DNA of 64,000 bases. Origin: a bacterium. Its GTDB lineage: Bacteria; Sysuimicrobiota; Sysuimicrobiia; Sysuimicrobiales; Segetimicrobiaceae. The notes under the pieces are model-generated. The model saw only the letters and a list, made by a program, of their open reading frames with translations, was not told where the DNA came from and made no database searches. The stretch covers positions 53,215 to 117,214 of the forward strand of contig DATGFS010000011.1 in NCBI GenBank assembly GCA_035308905.1, read 5' to 3'. Below, one piece after another: positions 52,361-62,812 of the stretch (within the stretch, counting starts at the first letter, position 1; each line of letters begins with the position of its first letter). Position numbers and translations under genes: made by a program.

Positions 52361-52362
52361 CG

Positions 52363-53031
52363 TCACACGCCGCGGCCGGCCCGCGCCGCGACGAACTCCT
52401 GAATGCGCTCGTAGACCTCTTCCGCAGTCCCCTGGGCGTTGACGGCGAGGAAGACGCCGCGATTCCGGTAGTGGTCCACGAGCGGCGCGGTCCACCGCCG
52501 GAACACCTCGAGACGGCGCTTCACCGTCTCCGGCGCGTCGTCGCGCCGCTGAATCAGCTCCGTCCCGTCCAGATCGCACCGCACGGGCTCCCGCGGCGGT
52601 TTGTACTCGACGTGATAGTTGGCGCCGCACTTCGGGCAGATCCGCCGGCCGGTGATGCGCCGGATCACGACCTCCTCGGGGATCTCGAAAAAGATGACCC
52701 CGTGGAGCTCGCGGCCCCACTTCGCCAGGAACTCGTCGAGCCCGTCCGCCTGGGCCAGCGTGCGGGGATAGCCGTCGAGGATGAACCCCGCGTCGCAGTC
52801 GGGCCGCAGCAGGCGCTCCTCGACCAGCTGCTGTACGATCGCGTCGGGCACGAGATCGCCCTCCCGCATGTACTCCCCGGCGCGCCGCCCCATCTCGGTG
52901 TCGGCCCGCACCGCGGCCCGGAACATGTCCCCGGTGGAGATGTGCGGGATGCCGTGGCGCTTGTGGAACAGCTCCGCCTGCGTGCCCTTGCCCGCGCCCG
53001 GCGGGCCCATGAACACGAGGTTCATCGGCAT
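52363..53031 (-). CDS. adk: Adenylate kinase, zinc-type LID
   Basis: The 222-residue kinase interconverts AMP, ADP and ATP. P-loop MGPPGAGKGTQ, AMP-binding HISTGDMFRAAV and FILDGYPRTLAQADGLD are intact. The long LID has RRICPKCGANYHVEYK and VRCDLDG, giving a Cys-Cys-Cys-Asp zinc site as in Bacillus enzymes. It starts one base after the secY stop. Confidence 0.96.
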   Translation of the reverse strand: MPMNLVFMGPPGAGKGTQAELFHKRHGIPHISTGDMFRAAVRADTEMGRRAGEYMREGDLVPDAIVQQLVEERLLRPDCDAGFILDGYPRTLAQADGLDEFLAKWGRELHGVIFFEIPEEVVIRRITGRRICPKCGANYHVEYKPPREPVRCDLDGTELIQRRDDAPETVKRRLEVFRRWTAPLVDHYRNRGVFLAVNAQGTAEEVYERIQEFVAARAGRGV

Positions 53032-53032
53032 G

Positions 53033-54307
53033 CTATTTCATGAACCCTTCGTAGTGGCGCATCAGCACGTACGCTTCGATCTGCTTCATCGTCTCGAGCG
53101 CCACGCCGACGACGATCAGCAGCGAGGTGCCGGTCAGGTACAGCGTCAGCTGCCCCGTGAACCGGGCCAGGAAGATCGGGCCGACCGCGATCAGCCCCAG
53201 GAACAGCGCCCCGACGAAGGTCAGCTTCTCGAGGATTCGGATCAGATAGTCCGTGGTCGGCCGGCCCGGCCGGATGCCCGGGATGAAGCCGCCGTACTTT
53301 TTGATGTTGTCCGACACGTCCTCGGGATCGAAGCTCACCGCGGTGTAAAAGTACGTGAACGCGATGATCAGCACGAAGTAGAGCAGGGCCCCGGTCGAGC
53401 TGTTGAGCGACAAGTAGTTGCCCAGCCGCTGCAGCCACGGGAGGCGCGAGAACTGCGCGATCGTCGAGGGAAACTGCATCACGGAGATCGCGAAGATGAT
53501 CGGGATGACGCCGGCCGACGCGATGCGGACCGGCAGGTAGGTGGTCTGGCCGCCGACCATCCGGCGCCCCACGATCCGCTTCGCGTACTGGATCGGAATC
53601 TTGCGGGCCGCCTGCGTCACCAGGACCACCGCGACGATGCTGATCAGGATGACGGCGATGTCGGCGATCGCGCGGAACACCGAGGCCTCGCCGACGTTGA
53701 CCAGGCCGATCGTCTGGGAGAGCTGGTTGGGCAGCCGCGCGGTGATGCCGGCGAAAATGATGAGCGACACGCCGTTGCCGATGCCGTACTCGGTCATGAT
53801 CGAGCCCATCCAGGTCAGCAGCATCGTCCCGGCGACCAGCGTCATGACGATCTCGCCGAGCATGAGCGGCCGCGGATCGTTGATGGCCCCGAGGTTCCGG
53901 ATCAGCAGCATCTGACCGGTGCCCTGCACGACCGCCAGCAGCACCGCGAGGTAGAGCGTCCACTGGCCGATCTTGCGCCGGCCGGCCTCGCCCTCCTCGC
54001 GGTGGATCTCCTTGAGCGTCGGGAACACCACCTCGAGCAGGCTGAAGATGATCGACGCCGTGATGTACGGAAACACGCCGAGCGCGAATAGGGCGAACCG
54101 CGAGAACGCGCCGCCGACGAACAGATCGATGAACCCGAAGACGTTGCCGGCCTGGCCCTGCTGGAACAAGGTCTGCAGGCGCAGAACGTCCACGCCCGGC
54201 ACGGGGATGTGCGACCCGAGCCGGAACAGCGCCAGCATCCCCACCGTGAAGAGGAACTTCCGGCGGAGATCCGGGATACGGATGATGTTCGCGAGCCCGG
54301 GAATCAC
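53033..54307 (-). CDS. secY: Preprotein translocase subunit SecY
   Basis: The 424-residue protein has ten membrane helices, the PGVDVLRLQTLFQQ plug region and the C-terminal loops with RPGRPTTDYLIRILEKLTF. It forms the protein-conducting channel used for the signal-peptide proteins found in this window. The GTG start (54307) overlaps the rplO stop (GTGA). Confidence 0.97.
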   Translation of the reverse strand: MIPGLANIIRIPDLRRKFLFTVGMLALFRLGSHIPVPGVDVLRLQTLFQQGQAGNVFGFIDLFVGGAFSRFALFALGVFPYITASIIFSLLEVVFPTLKEIHREEGEAGRRKIGQWTLYLAVLLAVVQGTGQMLLIRNLGAINDPRPLMLGEIVMTLVAGTMLLTWMGSIMTEYGIGNGVSLIIFAGITARLPNQLSQTIGLVNVGEASVFRAIADIAVILISIVAVVLVTQAARKIPIQYAKRIVGRRMVGGQTTYLPVRIASAGVIPIIFAISVMQFPSTIAQFSRLPWLQRLGNYLSLNSSTGALLYFVLIIAFTYFYTAVSFDPEDVSDNIKKYGGFIPGIRPGRPTTDYLIRILEKLTFVGALFLGLIAVGPIFLARFTGQLTLYLTGTSLLIVVGVALETMKQIEAYVLMRHYEGFMK

Positions 54308-54780
54308 GCCCCGATCACCTCGACGCGGCCGCCGGCTGCCTCGATCCGCTCTTTGGCGCTCTTGCTGAACGCGTGCGCCTTCACGACGAGGGCGTGGGCG
54401 AGCGCGTCGCCGCCGCCGCCCAGGATCTTCACCTGGCCCCCTTGGATCAGCCGCGCCGCCCGCAGGGCGTCGGGCGTTACCTCGGTCCCGGCGGCGAACG
54501 ACGCCAGCCGGCCGACGTTGACGACGTCCATGCGCTCGCGCGGCCCCCCGCCGACGTGATTGCTGCCGGCGCCGCGGACGCCGCGCTTGTAGGGAACACG
54601 CTTGATGAGCGGCAGCTGGCCGCCCTCGAATCCCGGACGGCGCTGCCCGCCGGTGCGGGCCTTCTGGCCCTTGTGCCCGCGGCCCGCGGTATTGCCGTGG
54701 CCCGACGAGTGCCCCCGGCCGACGCGACGGCGCCGGCGGCGGGCTCCGTGGGCCGGCCGGAGATCACCCAGCCCGACCAT
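54304..54780 (-). CDS. rplO: 50S ribosomal protein L15 (uL15)
   Basis: The 158-residue protein has RRVGRGHSSGHGNTAGRGHK and GQKARTGGQRRPGFEGGQ, the Gly/Arg-rich uL15 start. VKILGGGGDALAHALVVKAH is typical of the C-terminus. The ATG at 54780 overlaps the rpmD end by 17 bases. Confidence 0.96.
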   Translation of the reverse strand: MVGLGDLRPAHGARRRRRRVGRGHSSGHGNTAGRGHKGQKARTGGQRRPGFEGGQLPLIKRVPYKRGVRGAGSNHVGGGPRERMDVVNVGRLASFAAGTEVTPDALRAARLIQGGQVKILGGGGDALAHALVVKAHAFSKSAKERIEAAGGRVEVIGA

Positions 54781-54997
54781 GCTCCACCTCTTCCACCGTG
54801 ACCAGATGCTGAATCTTGCGGACCGCGCCGGAGAACGACGCGGTCTGCGCGTGCACGCGGCTCGCGCCGATGCGGCGCAGTCCGAGCGCATAGGCCGTCC
54901 GCCGCTGATCCCGCGGGCAGCCGATGAGACTGCGGCGCAGCGTCACGCGGACCCGGGCCGTTTCCGCGGTGCCCAGGGAGGGCGTGGCGACGGTCAC
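54764..54997 (-). CDS. rpmD: 50S ribosomal protein L30 (uL30)
   Basis: The 77-residue protein has the uL30 core [20 protein letters not shown] and [13 protein letters not shown]. Two GTG starts are possible: 54997, which overlaps the rpsE stop as GTGA like other junctions in this operon, or 55009. The N-terminus is ten or so residues longer than in most relatives. Confidence 0.92.
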   Translation of the reverse strand: MTVATPSLGTAETARVRVTLRRSLIGCPRDQRRTAYALGLRRIGASRVHAQTASFSGAVRKIQHLVTVEEVEHGRAG

Positions 54998-55614
54998 ACG
55001 CTCTGCCACTGTGCCGCCCTCCGTCCCAGCAGATCCTCCACCGTCTTGCGCCGCATGCGCGCGACCTCGGCGGGCAGCCGGATGTCGAGCAGCCCCTTCA
55101 GGGTGGCGCGCGCCTGGTTGATCGGGTTGTTGCTGCCGAGCGACTTCGTCAGGATGTCGCGGACGCCCGCGGCCTCCAGCACGGCGCGCACCGGCCCGCC
55201 GGCGATGACGCCGGTTCCGGGCGCGGCCGGCTTCAGCAAGACCTTCGCGGCGCCGTAAACCGACAGGATCTCGTGCGGAATCGTCGTGCCGGAGAGCGAG
55301 ACGCCCATGAGGCTCTTGCGCGCCTCTTCCGTGCCCTTGCGGATCGCGTCCGGGACCTCGCCGGCTTTGCCGAGGCCGATCCCGACGTGCCCGTGCTCAT
55401 CGCCCACGACCACGAGCGCGCTGAAGTTGAAGCGCTTCGCGCCCTTCGTGACCTTGGCGACCCGGTTGATCCAGATCGCCTTCTCCGTCGTCAGGTTGAC
55501 GTCGTCGGCCTTGACCCGGCGATGCAAATACTCCAGATCCGCCGGCTTCTGCGCCGGCGGCGCCTCGACTTTGCGGGGCTTCTTGCCCCTACCCTTGCCC
55601 TTGAACCGCGGCAT
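54994..55614 (-). CDS. rpsE: 30S ribosomal protein S5 (uS5)
   Basis: The 206-residue protein has [40 protein letters not shown] and [20 protein letters not shown] basic, Pro-rich N-terminal ~30 residues precede the fold. uS5 lies at the mRNA entry tunnel and affects decoding accuracy. Confidence 0.97.
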   Translation of the reverse strand: MPRFKGKGRGKKPRKVEAPPAQKPADLEYLHRRVKADDVNLTTEKAIWINRVAKVTKGAKRFNFSALVVVGDEHGHVGIGLGKAGEVPDAIRKGTEEARKSLMGVSLSGTTIPHEILSVYGAAKVLLKPAAPGTGVIAGGPVRAVLEAAGVRDILTKSLGSNNPINQARATLKGLLDIRLPAEVARMRRKTVEDLLGRRAAQWQSV

Positions 55615-55626
55615 GCCGTCCCTCCC

Positions 55627-56007
55627 TTAGAACTCCAACCCGCCCTCGCGGGCGCCATCGGCCACGGCTTTCACGCGGCCGTGGTAGAGATACCCGCCGC
55701 GGTCGAAGACGACCCGGCTCACGCCGTGCTCCTTGGCGCGGCGCGCAACCAGCCGGCCGACAAGCTTGCCGGCCTCGGTCTTCTTCCCGCCCTTCTTCGC
55801 GCCGGCGGCTCCCTCACGGACCTCGGGATCGAGGCTCGAGGCCGCGGCGAGCGTGCGCCCGTCCCGGTCGTCGACCACCTGCGCGTAGATGTGCGCCACG
55901 CTGCGGAATACCGACAGCCGCGGCCGCTCGGACGTTCCCCGCACCACGCGCCGGATGCGGAGATGGCGGCGCTGGCGCGACTCGTTCCGGCTCTTGCGCT
56001 TGATCAT
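55627..56007 (-). CDS. rplR: 50S ribosomal protein L18 (uL18)
   Basis: The 126-residue protein has [35 protein letters not shown] and the C-terminal [20 protein letters not shown]. It binds 5S rRNA together with uL5. A Lys/Gly-rich insertion lies in the middle ([14 protein letters not shown]). Confidence 0.97.
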   Translation of the reverse strand: MIKRKSRNESRQRRHLRIRRVVRGTSERPRLSVFRSVAHIYAQVVDDRDGRTLAAASSLDPEVREGAAGAKKGGKKTEAGKLVGRLVARRAKEHGVSRVVFDRGGYLYHGRVKAVADGAREGGLEF

Positions 56008-56024
56008 CGCTCTGCCCCCACCCC

Positions 56025-56591
56025 TTACGCCTTGGCCCCGCCGGCCCCGGCCGCGGCCTTGCCGGCCTTCCCGGCCTTGCGCCGGACGTGCTCGCCGAGG
56101 TAGCGGACGCCCTTGCCCTTATACGGGTCGGGCTCGCGCAGCGAGCGGATCCCGGCCGCGATTTGGCCGACCAGCTCCTTGTCGATGCCGGACACGATGA
56201 TCCGGTTCGGCTGCGGCGCCTCCAGGGTGATACCGGACGGCGGGTCGATCTCCACCGGGTGCGAGAAGCCGAGCTGGATCGCGAGCTTCTGGCCCTGCTT
56301 CTGCGCGCGGTAGCCGACGCCCTGAATCTCCAGCTGCACCGCGTAGCCCTGCGTGACGCCCCGGACCATGTTGGCGACGAGCGCGCGCGTCAGACCGTGG
56401 AGCGCCCGGTGGAAACGTCCGTCCGTCGGCCGGGAGACCGTGATCCGGCCGTCCGCGACCGCCACCGTGATGTCGGGATGAACCGTCCGCTCGAGCGACC
56501 CCTTGGGGCCCTTGACGCGCACGGTGCGGTCCTGGACCGCCACGTCCACGCCGCCCGGAATCGGAATCGGCAATCTGCCTACGCGTGACAT
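56025..56591 (-). CDS. rplF: 50S ribosomal protein L6 (uL6)
   Basis: The 188-residue protein has [32 protein letters not shown] and [20 protein letters not shown], the duplicated uL6 fold near the GTPase centre. A Gly/Ala-rich tail of about ten residues follows. Confidence 0.97.
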   Translation of the reverse strand: MSRVGRLPIPIPGGVDVAVQDRTVRVKGPKGSLERTVHPDITVAVADGRITVSRPTDGRFHRALHGLTRALVANMVRGVTQGYAVQLEIQGVGYRAQKQGQKLAIQLGFSHPVEIDPPSGITLEAPQPNRIIVSGIDKELVGQIAAGIRSLREPDPYKGKGVRYLGEHVRRKAGKAGKAAAGAGGAKA

Positions 56592-56601
56592 GCGCCGCTC
56601 C

Positions 56602-57000
56602 TCACCAGATGAAGCACAGGATCTCGCCGCCGACCCCGGCCCGCCGGGCGTCGCGGTCGGTCATGACCCCGCGCGAAGTCGAAAGAATCGCCACGCCGAG
56701 CCCGCCGCGCACCCGCGGGATCTCCGTGCGGCCCCGGTAGATGCGCAGGCCCGGCCGGCTGATGCGCCGGAGCCCCGTGATGACGCCCGTCTTGCGCTCG
56801 CCGTACCGCAGCGACAGGCGCAGCTGGTGCGGGGCCTTCTTGTCGAGCTCGAAGTCCGCGATGAACCCCTCGTTCTTGAGGATCTTCGCGATCTCCAGCT
56901 TCATGCGCGACGGCGGCAGCAGCACGTGGTCGTGCCGCGCGGTCATCGCGTTGCGGATGCGCGTCAGCATATCCGCGATCGGATCGGTAATTACGCCCAC
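56602..57000 (-). CDS. rpsH: 30S ribosomal protein S8 (uS8)
   Basis: The 132-residue protein has [34 protein letters not shown] and the C-terminal [27 protein letters not shown]. The GTG at 57000 has GAGGTGA 5 nt upstream. In other bacteria uS8 represses the spc operon by binding its mRNA. Confidence 0.97.
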   Translation of the reverse strand: MGVITDPIADMLTRIRNAMTARHDHVLLPPSRMKLEIAKILKNEGFIADFELDKKAPHQLRLSLRYGERKTGVITGLRRISRPGLRIYRGRTEIPRVRGGLGVAILSTSRGVMTDRDARRAGVGGEILCFIW

Positions 57001-57010
57001 TCCCGTCACC

Positions 57011-57196
57011 TCACCAGCTGGCTTTGACCACGCCGGGAATCTCGCCCTTGTGCGCGAGGGTGCGCAGGCAGATCCGGCACAGGCCAAACTTGCGGAAGAC
57101 CGCGCGCGGACGGCCGCACAGCCGGCACCGGCTGTACCGCCGGACCTTGAACTTGGCCGGCTTCCGCCACTTCAACAGCAGCGCTTTCTTCGGCAT
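57011..57196 (-). CDS. rpsN: 30S ribosomal protein S14, zinc type (uS14-Z)
   Basis: The 61-residue protein has [20 protein letters not shown] and [21 protein letters not shown]. The two CxxC pairs mark the short zinc form found in Gram-positive and thermophilic lineages. Confidence 0.98.
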   Translation of the reverse strand: MPKKALLLKWRKPAKFKVRRYSRCRLCGRPRAVFRKFGLCRICLRTLAHKGEIPGVVKASW

Positions 57197-57199
57197 CCC

Positions 57200-57790
57200 T
57201 TAGGCCCTCCCGGCGGGCGCGGCCGCGCCTGCCCCGTCGCCGGACGCCGCGGCCTCGCGGAACGGCAGCCCGAGCGCCCGCAGGAGCTCGCGCGCCTCCT
57301 CGTCGGTCCCCGCCGTCGTCACGATCGCGATGTCCATGCCGCGAATCTTGTCCACTTTGTCGTACTCGATCTCCGGAAAGATGAGCTGCTCCTTGATCCC
57401 GATGTTCATGCTGCCGCGGCCGTCGAACGACCGCGACGGAATGCCCTTGAAGTCCTTGATCCGCGGCAGGCTGATGTTGAACAGCTTGTCGAGGAACTCG
57501 TACATCCGCTCGCCGCGCAGCGTCACCTTGCACCCGATGGGGTTGCCGGTCCGCAGCTTGAAGGCCGCGATCGACGTCCGGGCCCGCGCGATCACGGGCC
57601 GCTGGCCGCTGATCGTCGTCAGCTCCTCGACGGCCTTGTCGAGGTGCCGCTGATCCTGAAGCGCGTCGGCGACGCGCATGTTGATGACGACCTTCTCGAC
57701 CTTCGGGACCTGCATGACCGTCTTGTAGCCGAAGCGCTTCCGCAGCGCCGGCACGACGTCGGCCTTGTAGCGTTCACGCAACCGCGCCAT
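57200..57790 (-). CDS. rplE: 50S ribosomal protein L5 (uL5)
   Basis: The 196-residue protein has [39 protein letters not shown] and [20 protein letters not shown], followed by an Ala/Gly-rich tail. It contacts 5S rRNA and P-site tRNA. The ATG at 57790 is two bases after the rplX stop. Confidence 0.97.
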   Translation of the reverse strand: MARLRERYKADVVPALRKRFGYKTVMQVPKVEKVVINMRVADALQDQRHLDKAVEELTTISGQRPVIARARTSIAAFKLRTGNPIGCKVTLRGERMYEFLDKLFNISLPRIKDFKGIPSRSFDGRGSMNIGIKEQLIFPEIEYDKVDKIRGMDIAIVTTAGTDEEARELLRALGLPFREAAASGDGAGAAAPAGRA

Positions 57791-57792
57791 GG

Positions 57793-58122
57793 TTACTTGT
57801 CGATGACCTCCCCGCAGTGGCGGCAGACCCGGACCTTGCCGCCGTCGTCGAGCACGCGGTGTCCGAACCGGACCGCGCGCCCGCACCGCGGACACACCAG
57901 CATCGCCTTGCCGGCGGGAAACGCCAGCTCTTTCTCGACGATGCCGCCGGACGGCATCTTCTCGTTGGGCTTGGTGTGCCGCTTCGCGACCATCACGGCT
58001 TCGACGATGATCCGGCCCGTGTCGGGGAGGACCCGCAGCACCTTCCCGCGCTTGCCGCGGTACTTGCCGGTGATCACCTCGACCGTGTCGCCGCGGCGAA
58101 CGTGCACGTGCGTCGCCGCCAT
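57793..58122 (-). CDS. rplX: 50S ribosomal protein L24 (uL24) with C-terminal zinc ribbon
   Basis: The 109-residue protein has a KOW domain ([20 protein letters not shown]) and the [20 protein letters not shown] segment. The C-terminus adds [17 protein letters not shown] and [11 protein letters not shown], two CxxC pairs that form a zinc ribbon seen in only part of the family. The ATG shares its A with the rplN TGA. Confidence 0.96.
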   Translation of the reverse strand: MAATHVHVRRGDTVEVITGKYRGKRGKVLRVLPDTGRIIVEAVMVAKRHTKPNEKMPSGGIVEKELAFPAGKAMLVCPRCGRAVRFGHRVLDDGGKVRVCRHCGEVIDK

Positions 58123-58490
58123 CACAGCACCTCCGGCGCGAGCGAGATGATCTTCATGAACTGCCGTTCGCGCAGCTCCCGCGCCACCGGCCCGAAGATG
58201 CGGGTACCGCGCGGGTTGTTCTGGTCCGTGATCAGTACCGCGGCGTTGTCGTCGAACCGTATCTGCGACCCGTCGGGCCGGCGCGTGGGCTTCACGGTCC
58301 GCACCACCACGGCCTTCACGACCTCGCCCTTCTTGACGGCGCTGTTCGGAATGGCCTGCTTGACCGTCGCCACGATGACGTCGCCGATCGCGGCGTAGCG
58401 GCGCCGCGACCCCCCGTAGACGCGGATGCACATGATCTCGCGCGCCCCGGTGTTGTCCGCGACCCGGAGCCGCGTATAGTTCTGGATCAT
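58122..58490 (-). CDS. rplN: 50S ribosomal protein L14 (uL14)
   Basis: The 122-residue protein has [40 protein letters not shown] and the LAPEVL end. Length and sequence are canonical. It overlaps rpsQ (ATGA) and rplX (one base). Confidence 0.98.
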   Translation of the reverse strand: MIQNYTRLRVADNTGAREIMCIRVYGGSRRRYAAIGDVIVATVKQAIPNSAVKKGEVVKAVVVRTVKPTRRPDGSQIRFDDNAAVLITDQNNPRGTRIFGPVARELRERQFMKIISLAPEVL

Positions 58491-58765
58491 CGCGCCTTCT
58501 CCACCACCCGGACAACGCGCCAGCGCTTGTCCTTGCTGATCGGCCGCGTCTCCGCGATCAGGACCGTGTCGCCGACGTGCGCTTCCCCGCGCTCGTCGTG
58601 GGCCTTGTACCGCGCGCTGTGCCGCACGATCTTCTTGTAGACGGGGTGCTGACCGCGCCGCGAGATCTCGACGACGACCGTCTTCTGCATCTTGTCGCTC
58701 ACGACGCGGCCGGTCCGGGTCTTCCGGATGCCGCGCTTCTCGGCCGGTCCCGTCATCTCGTTCAT
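58487..58765 (-). CDS. rpsQ: 30S ribosomal protein S17 (uS17)
   Basis: The 92-residue OB-fold protein has [39 protein letters not shown] and [20 protein letters not shown]. It overlaps rpmC upstream (ATGA) and rplN downstream by four bases each. Confidence 0.97.
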   Translation of the reverse strand: MNEMTGPAEKRGIRKTRTGRVVSDKMQKTVVVEISRRGQHPVYKKIVRHSARYKAHDERGEAHVGDTVLIAETRPISKDKRWRVVRVVEKAR

Positions 58766-58995
58766 CGGCGGCCTCCGCGCGGCCTGGCCTCGACAGGGGC
58801 CGCGGCCTCGATCAGGTCGCGCGCCCGCAATTCAGTCAGCACGCGCGCCACCGTCCGGCGCATCTCGACGATCTTCGCCGGATTCAGCAGCTTGCCGGAC
58901 GTCCGCTGCAGCCGCAGCGTGAACAGCTCCTGCCGGGCGTCGGCCAGGCGCTTCTGGAGATCCGCCTCGCCGAGATCCCGCATCGATTCCGCCAT
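58762..58995 (-). CDS. rpmC: 50S ribosomal protein L29 (uL29)
   Basis: The 77-residue protein has [40 protein letters not shown] and [12 protein letters not shown]. It lies by the peptide exit tunnel. The ATG at 58995 overlaps the rplP TAA by one base. A Pro/Arg-rich tail follows the core. Confidence 0.96.
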   Translation of the reverse strand: MAESMRDLGEADLQKRLADARQELFTLRLQRTSGKLLNPAKIVEMRRTVARVLTELRARDLIEAAAPVEARPRGGRR

Positions 58996-59438
58996 TACGC
59001 CTGCCCCCCCGCCCCGGCGATCTCGCCGACCTCGTCCCGCTGCACGAAGCGCGTCGGGATCGGCAGCTTGTGGCCGGCGAGGGACATCGCCTCGCGGGCC
59101 ACCTGTTCGCTGACCCCGCCGAGCTCGAAGAGCACCCGGCCCGGCTTCACGACCGCGACCCACAGCTCGGGGTTGCCCTTGCCGCTCCCCATGCGGGTCT
59201 CCGCCGGCTTCTTGGTCACCGGGTGGTCCGGAAACACGCGGATCCACAGCTTGCCGCCCCGCTTGATGAACCGCGTGATCGCGCGGCGCGCCGCCTCGAT
59301 CTGCTGGCTTGTGATCCACGCGCGGTCCTGCGCCTGGAGCCCGAACTCTCCGAACGTCACCGCGGCGCCGGTGTGGGCTTCCCCGCGCATCCGGCCCCGG
59401 TGCGCCTTACGGTATTTGACCCGCTTGGGCATCAACAT
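58995..59438 (-). CDS. rplP: 50S ribosomal protein L16 (uL16)
   Basis: The 147-residue protein has [40 protein letters not shown] and [20 protein letters not shown]. It helps position A-site tRNA. The ~12-residue C-terminal tail is Gly/Ala-rich. Confidence 0.98.
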   Translation of the reverse strand: MLMPKRVKYRKAHRGRMRGEAHTGAAVTFGEFGLQAQDRAWITSQQIEAARRAITRFIKRGGKLWIRVFPDHPVTKKPAETRMGSGKGNPELWVAVVKPGRVLFELGGVSEQVAREAMSLAGHKLPIPTRFVQRDEVGEIAGAGGQA

Positions 59439-59459
59439 GCGTCTACGGTCTCCCTCGCT

Positions 59460-60284
59460 CTACTCGCTGACGGGCTTCGATGACATGGTTGCCGGCCGCT
59501 GGTCGGCCGGCACGTCCGCGCCGCCGGCACGCCCCGCGACGTCGGGGTCGCCTTCCGGCCGCCGCTGCTGCACGACCACCCGCGGCTGCCGCGACGGCAG
59601 CACCAGGGTGTCCGACGCCCGGCCGCGGGCTCCGCCTTCGGCCGGCACGCGCCGCCGCTCCGGCAGCACGTCGCCGCGATAGATCCAGACCTTCACGCCG
59701 ATGCGGCCGAACGTCGTGAGGGCCTCGGCCACGCCGAAGTCGATGTCCGCGCGCAGCGTCTGCAGCGGCACCCGGCCCTCGCGGTACCACTCGTACCGCG
59801 CGATCTCCGCGCCGGCGAGCCGCCCGCTGCAGGAGATGCGGATGCCCTTCGCGCCGCTGCGCAGGCTGCGGGCCACCGCCTGCTTCATCGCCCGCCGGTA
59901 CGCGATGCGCCGCTCGAGCTGGCTGGCCACGTTCTGGGCGACCAGCGCGGCCTCGAGTTCGGCGCGCCGGATCTCCTGGACGTTCAGCTGGATCGCCTTG
60001 CCGGTCAGCGCCTCGAGCTCTTTCTTCAGCGCGTCGATCCCCGTGCCGCCGCGGCCGATGATGATGCCGGGCCGCGCCGAATGGATCGTGATGCGGACGC
60101 GGTTCGCCGCGCGCTCGATCTCGATCCGCGAGATCCCCGCGCGGCCCATCTTCTTCTTGATGGCACCGCGCAGCTTCTGGTCCTCCTCGATCAGCTCGGG
60201 GAAGTTCTTTTCGGCATACCACTTCGACTCCCAGTCTTTGATGATCCCGAGCCTCAGACCGATTGGGTGGATCTTCTGCCCCAC
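59460..60284 (-). CDS. rpsC: 30S ribosomal protein S3 (uS3), long C-terminal tail
   Basis: The 274-residue protein has [20 protein letters not shown], the KH domain [20 protein letters not shown], and [20 protein letters not shown] with [15 protein letters not shown] and [15 protein letters not shown]. About 55 low-complexity residues follow the usual end. uS3 forms part of the mRNA entry tunnel. Confidence 0.97.
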   Translation of the reverse strand: MGQKIHPIGLRLGIIKDWESKWYAEKNFPELIEEDQKLRGAIKKKMGRAGISRIEIERAANRVRITIHSARPGIIIGRGGTGIDALKKELEALTGKAIQLNVQEIRRAELEAALVAQNVASQLERRIAYRRAMKQAVARSLRSGAKGIRISCSGRLAGAEIARYEWYREGRVPLQTLRADIDFGVAEALTTFGRIGVKVWIYRGDVLPERRRVPAEGGARGRASDTLVLPSRQPRVVVQQRRPEGDPDVAGRAGGADVPADQRPATMSSKPVSE

Positions 60285-60331
60285 GTTGGCGCCTCCGCTG
60301 CCGGCGCATTCCGCCGGCTAGTCCTTTAGGG

Positions 60332-60664
60332 CTACTCGTCGGCCACGATTACGGTGATGTGGCTGCTGCGCTTCTTGATCACGTCGGCCCGGCCGCGCGC
60401 GCGGGCGTGCATCCGCCGCTGGCTGGGCCCGCTGTCCACATAGGCGCGCCGGACGCGGAGGGCGTCGCGCGCGAGCTCGAGGTTGTGCTCCGCGTTGGCC
60501 GCGGCCGACGCCACGACCTTGGCCACGACTTTGGCCGCGCGGTTCGGCGTGAACTTCAGCACTGCGAGCGCCTCGTCCACGGCCTTGCCTTTGATGAGCT
60601 CCGTCACCGTCCGCACCTTACGCGGCGCGATCCGGACGTGTCGCGCAATCGCCTTGGCTTCCAC
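60332..60664 (-). CDS. rplV: 50S ribosomal protein L22 (uL22)
   Basis: The 110-residue protein has AIARHVRIAPRKVRTVTELI, KVVASAAANAEHNLELARDA and RMHARARGRADVIKKRSSHI. Its hairpin lines the exit tunnel and is a macrolide resistance site in other bacteria. Confidence 0.98.
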   Translation of the reverse strand: MEAKAIARHVRIAPRKVRTVTELIKGKAVDEALAVLKFTPNRAAKVVAKVVASAAANAEHNLELARDALRVRRAYVDSGPSQRRMHARARGRADVIKKRSSHITVIVADE

Positions 60665-60677
60665 TACGGTTCCCCCC

Positions 60678-61022
60678 TCACGCCGACGGCGCCGGCGTAC
60701 CGCCCGCGGCCGGTGCGGCCGGGGTCCCCGGCCCCATCGGCCGCACGGACGTCGCCTTCTCGACGCGCACGCCGTGGCTCTTGAACGTCCGCGTCATGGC
60801 GAACTCGCCGAGCTTGTGCCCGACCATGTTCTCGGTCAGGTACACCGGCACGTGCTTGCGGCCGTCGTAGACGGCGATCGTGTGTCCGACCATGTCCGGC
60901 AGGATCGTCGACCGCCGCGACCACGTCCGGATCACCCGCCGCTCGCGCGTGCGGTTCAGCGCGTCGACCTTCTGCTGCAGGTGCTTGTCGACAAAGGGCC
61001 CCTTCTTGATCGACCGGCCCAT
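60678..61022 (-). CDS. rpsS: 30S ribosomal protein S19 (uS19)
   Basis: The 114-residue protein has [40 protein letters not shown] and [17 protein letters not shown] Pro/Ala/Gly-rich tail of about 20 residues extends the usual length. It lies directly after rplB with no gap. Confidence 0.97.
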   Translation of the reverse strand: MGRSIKKGPFVDKHLQQKVDALNRTRERRVIRTWSRRSTILPDMVGHTIAVYDGRKHVPVYLTENMVGHKLGEFAMTRTFKSHGVRVEKATSVRPMGPGTPAAPAAGGTPAPSA

Positions 61023-61847
61023 CTATTTCCTCCGCTTCACGATAAACTTGTCGCTCGGCTTCGTCTTGCGGGTCTTGTAGCCGAGCGTGGGCTTGCCCCA
61101 CGGCGTCACCGGCCCGGGCATCCCGATCGGCGACTTCCCCTCGCCGCCGCCGTGCGGATGGCTGCTGGGATCCATCACCACGCCCCGGACGTGCGGCCGG
61201 CGCCGCATCCACCGCGTCCGGCCGGCTTTGCCGATGCTGACCGACTCGTGCTCGAGGTTGCCGATCTGGCCGATCGTCGCCCGGCAGCCGATATGAAGCA
61301 TCCGCACCTCGCCGGACGGCAGCCGCACCTGGGCGTAGTCGCCTTCCTTGGCCATGACCTGCGCCGCGCCGCCGGCGCTGCGCACCAGCTGGCCGCCGCG
61401 GCCCACGTGCAGCTCGAGGTTGTGCACGGTCGAGCCGACCGGGATCGCGCGCAGCGGCAGGCAGTTCCCCGGCTTGATCTCCACGTCGGACCCGGACGCG
61501 ACGACGTCGCCGACCCCGAGCCCTACCGGCGCCAGGATGTAGCGCTTCTCGCCGTCCCGGTAGTGCAGCAGCGCAATCCGGGCGGACCGGTTCGGATCGT
61601 ACTCGATCTCGGCCACGCGCGCGGTGACGCCGTCCTTGTTCCGCTTGAAATCGATGAGACGGTAGCGCCGCTTGTGGCCGCCGCCGCGGTGGCGCGTGGT
61701 CACGCGGCCCTGGCCGTTGCGGCCGGCATGGTTCAGCAGCGGCTCGACGAGCGAGCGCTCGGGCGACGTCCGCGTGATGTCCTCGAACGTCACCACCGTC
61801 ATGAACCGGCGTCCGGGCGTGATGGGCTTGAATTTTTTGATCCCCAT
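61023..61847 (-). CDS. rplB: 50S ribosomal protein L2 (uL2)
   Basis: The 274-residue protein has [40 protein letters not shown] and [20 protein letters not shown], the segment with the conserved His near the peptidyl-transferase centre. Length is canonical. Confidence 0.98.
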   Translation of the reverse strand: MGIKKFKPITPGRRFMTVVTFEDITRTSPERSLVEPLLNHAGRNGQGRVTTRHRGGGHKRRYRLIDFKRNKDGVTARVAEIEYDPNRSARIALLHYRDGEKRYILAPVGLGVGDVVASGSDVEIKPGNCLPLRAIPVGSTVHNLELHVGRGGQLVRSAGGAAQVMAKEGDYAQVRLPSGEVRMLHIGCRATIGQIGNLEHESVSIGKAGRTRWMRRRPHVRGVVMDPSSHPHGGGEGKSPIGMPGPVTPWGKPTLGYKTRKTKPSDKFIVKRRK

Positions 61848-61862
61848 GCGTCCTCCGCCCCT

Positions 61863-62171
61863 CTAGGTCAGTTTCTCGAGATCGATCTTGTCGCCGTCGG
61901 CGAGCGTGACGATCGCCTTGCGGTAGCCGGCCTCGCGGTAGTGGTGCTGCCCGCGCCGGCGCGCGCGGCCCGGAATCCGGATGACGTTGACCTTCGTGAC
62001 GCGGACGCTGAACAGCCGCTGCACCGCGTCGCGGATCACCGGCTTCGTGGACGCGCCGTCGATCTCGAACGTGTACTTGTTGATCGTCGTGCCGCGCATG
62101 CTCTTCTCGGTGACGATCGGCCGCCGGATGACGTTGCGCGGGTCGAGTCCCGCGCTGCGGGACGGACTCAT
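61863..62171 (-). CDS. rplW: 50S ribosomal protein L23 (uL23)
   Basis: The 102-residue protein has VIRRPIVTEKSMRGTTINKY, AVQRLFSVRVTKVNVIRIPG and KAIVTLADGDKIDLE. It is the docking site for trigger factor and SRP at the tunnel exit. The ATG at 62171 overlaps the rplD stop (ATGA). Confidence 0.97.
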   Translation of the reverse strand: MSPSRSAGLDPRNVIRRPIVTEKSMRGTTINKYTFEIDGASTKPVIRDAVQRLFSVRVTKVNVIRIPGRARRRGQHHYREAGYRKAIVTLADGDKIDLEKLT

Positions 62172-62812
62172 GCCCCGAGTCCCTCCACCAGGCGCTCCAG
62201 CGCGTCGCGGGTGAACACGATCCGGTCCGCGGCGAGAATCGCGTGCACGTTGAGCGCGGACGCGGCGGCGACGCGCACGCCGCCGAGGTTGGCCGCCGAG
62301 CGCTCGACCATCTCGTTCGGTGAGGCGGTGACCAGCAGTACCGAGCGGACGTCCGAGCCCTTGACCCCGAGCCCCGCCGCGCGCAGCGCCGCGGCGACGG
62401 TCTTGGTCTTCGGCGCGTCGAGGTCGAGGCGGTCGAGCACCGCGATCCGCCCCTCCGCCGCCCGCGCCGAGAGCGCCGACCGCAGCGCCAGGCGCCGCAC
62501 CTTCTTGTTCAGCGCGTACTTGTAACTCCGCGGCTGCGGCCCGAAGACGATGCCGCCGCCGACAAAGACCGGCGCCCCGCGCGCGCCGTGCCGGGCGCGG
62601 CCGGTGCCCTTCTGCCGGTACAGCTTGCGCGTGCTGCGCGAGACCATGCCGCGCGTCAGCGTCGAGTGCGTGCCGCGGTGCCGGCCGGCCAGCTGCCACA
62701 GCACGGCCTCATGCAGCACCGCGGTGTGCGGCGTCACGCCGAAGATCGCCTCGGCCAGATCCACTTCGCCGGCCGTCTTGCCGTCCCGATCGTATACGGG
62801 CGCCCTGGTCAT
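62168..62812 (-). CDS. rplD: 50S ribosomal protein L4 (uL4)
   Basis: The 214-residue protein has RGTHSTLTRGMVSRSTRKLY, RQKGTGRARHGARGAPVFVG and KVRRLALRSALSARAAEGRI. In some bacteria uL4 represses the S10 operon. It overlaps rplC upstream and rplW downstream by four bases each. Confidence 0.97.
   Translation of the reverse strand: MTRAPVYDRDGKTAGEVDLAEAIFGVTPHTAVLHEAVLWQLAGRHRGTHSTLTRGMVSRSTRKLYRQKGTGRARHGARGAPVFVGGGIVFGPQPRSYKYALNKKVRRLALRSALSARAAEGRIAVLDRLDLDAPKTKTVAAALRAAGLGVKGSDVRSVLLVTASPNEMVERSAANLGGVRVAAASALNVHAILAADRIVFTRDALERLVEGLGA

Noticed and set aside
60483..62525. 680-codon plus-strand open frame across rplV to rplD
   Set aside because: It is antisense to universally conserved ribosomal genes with shadow-type composition.
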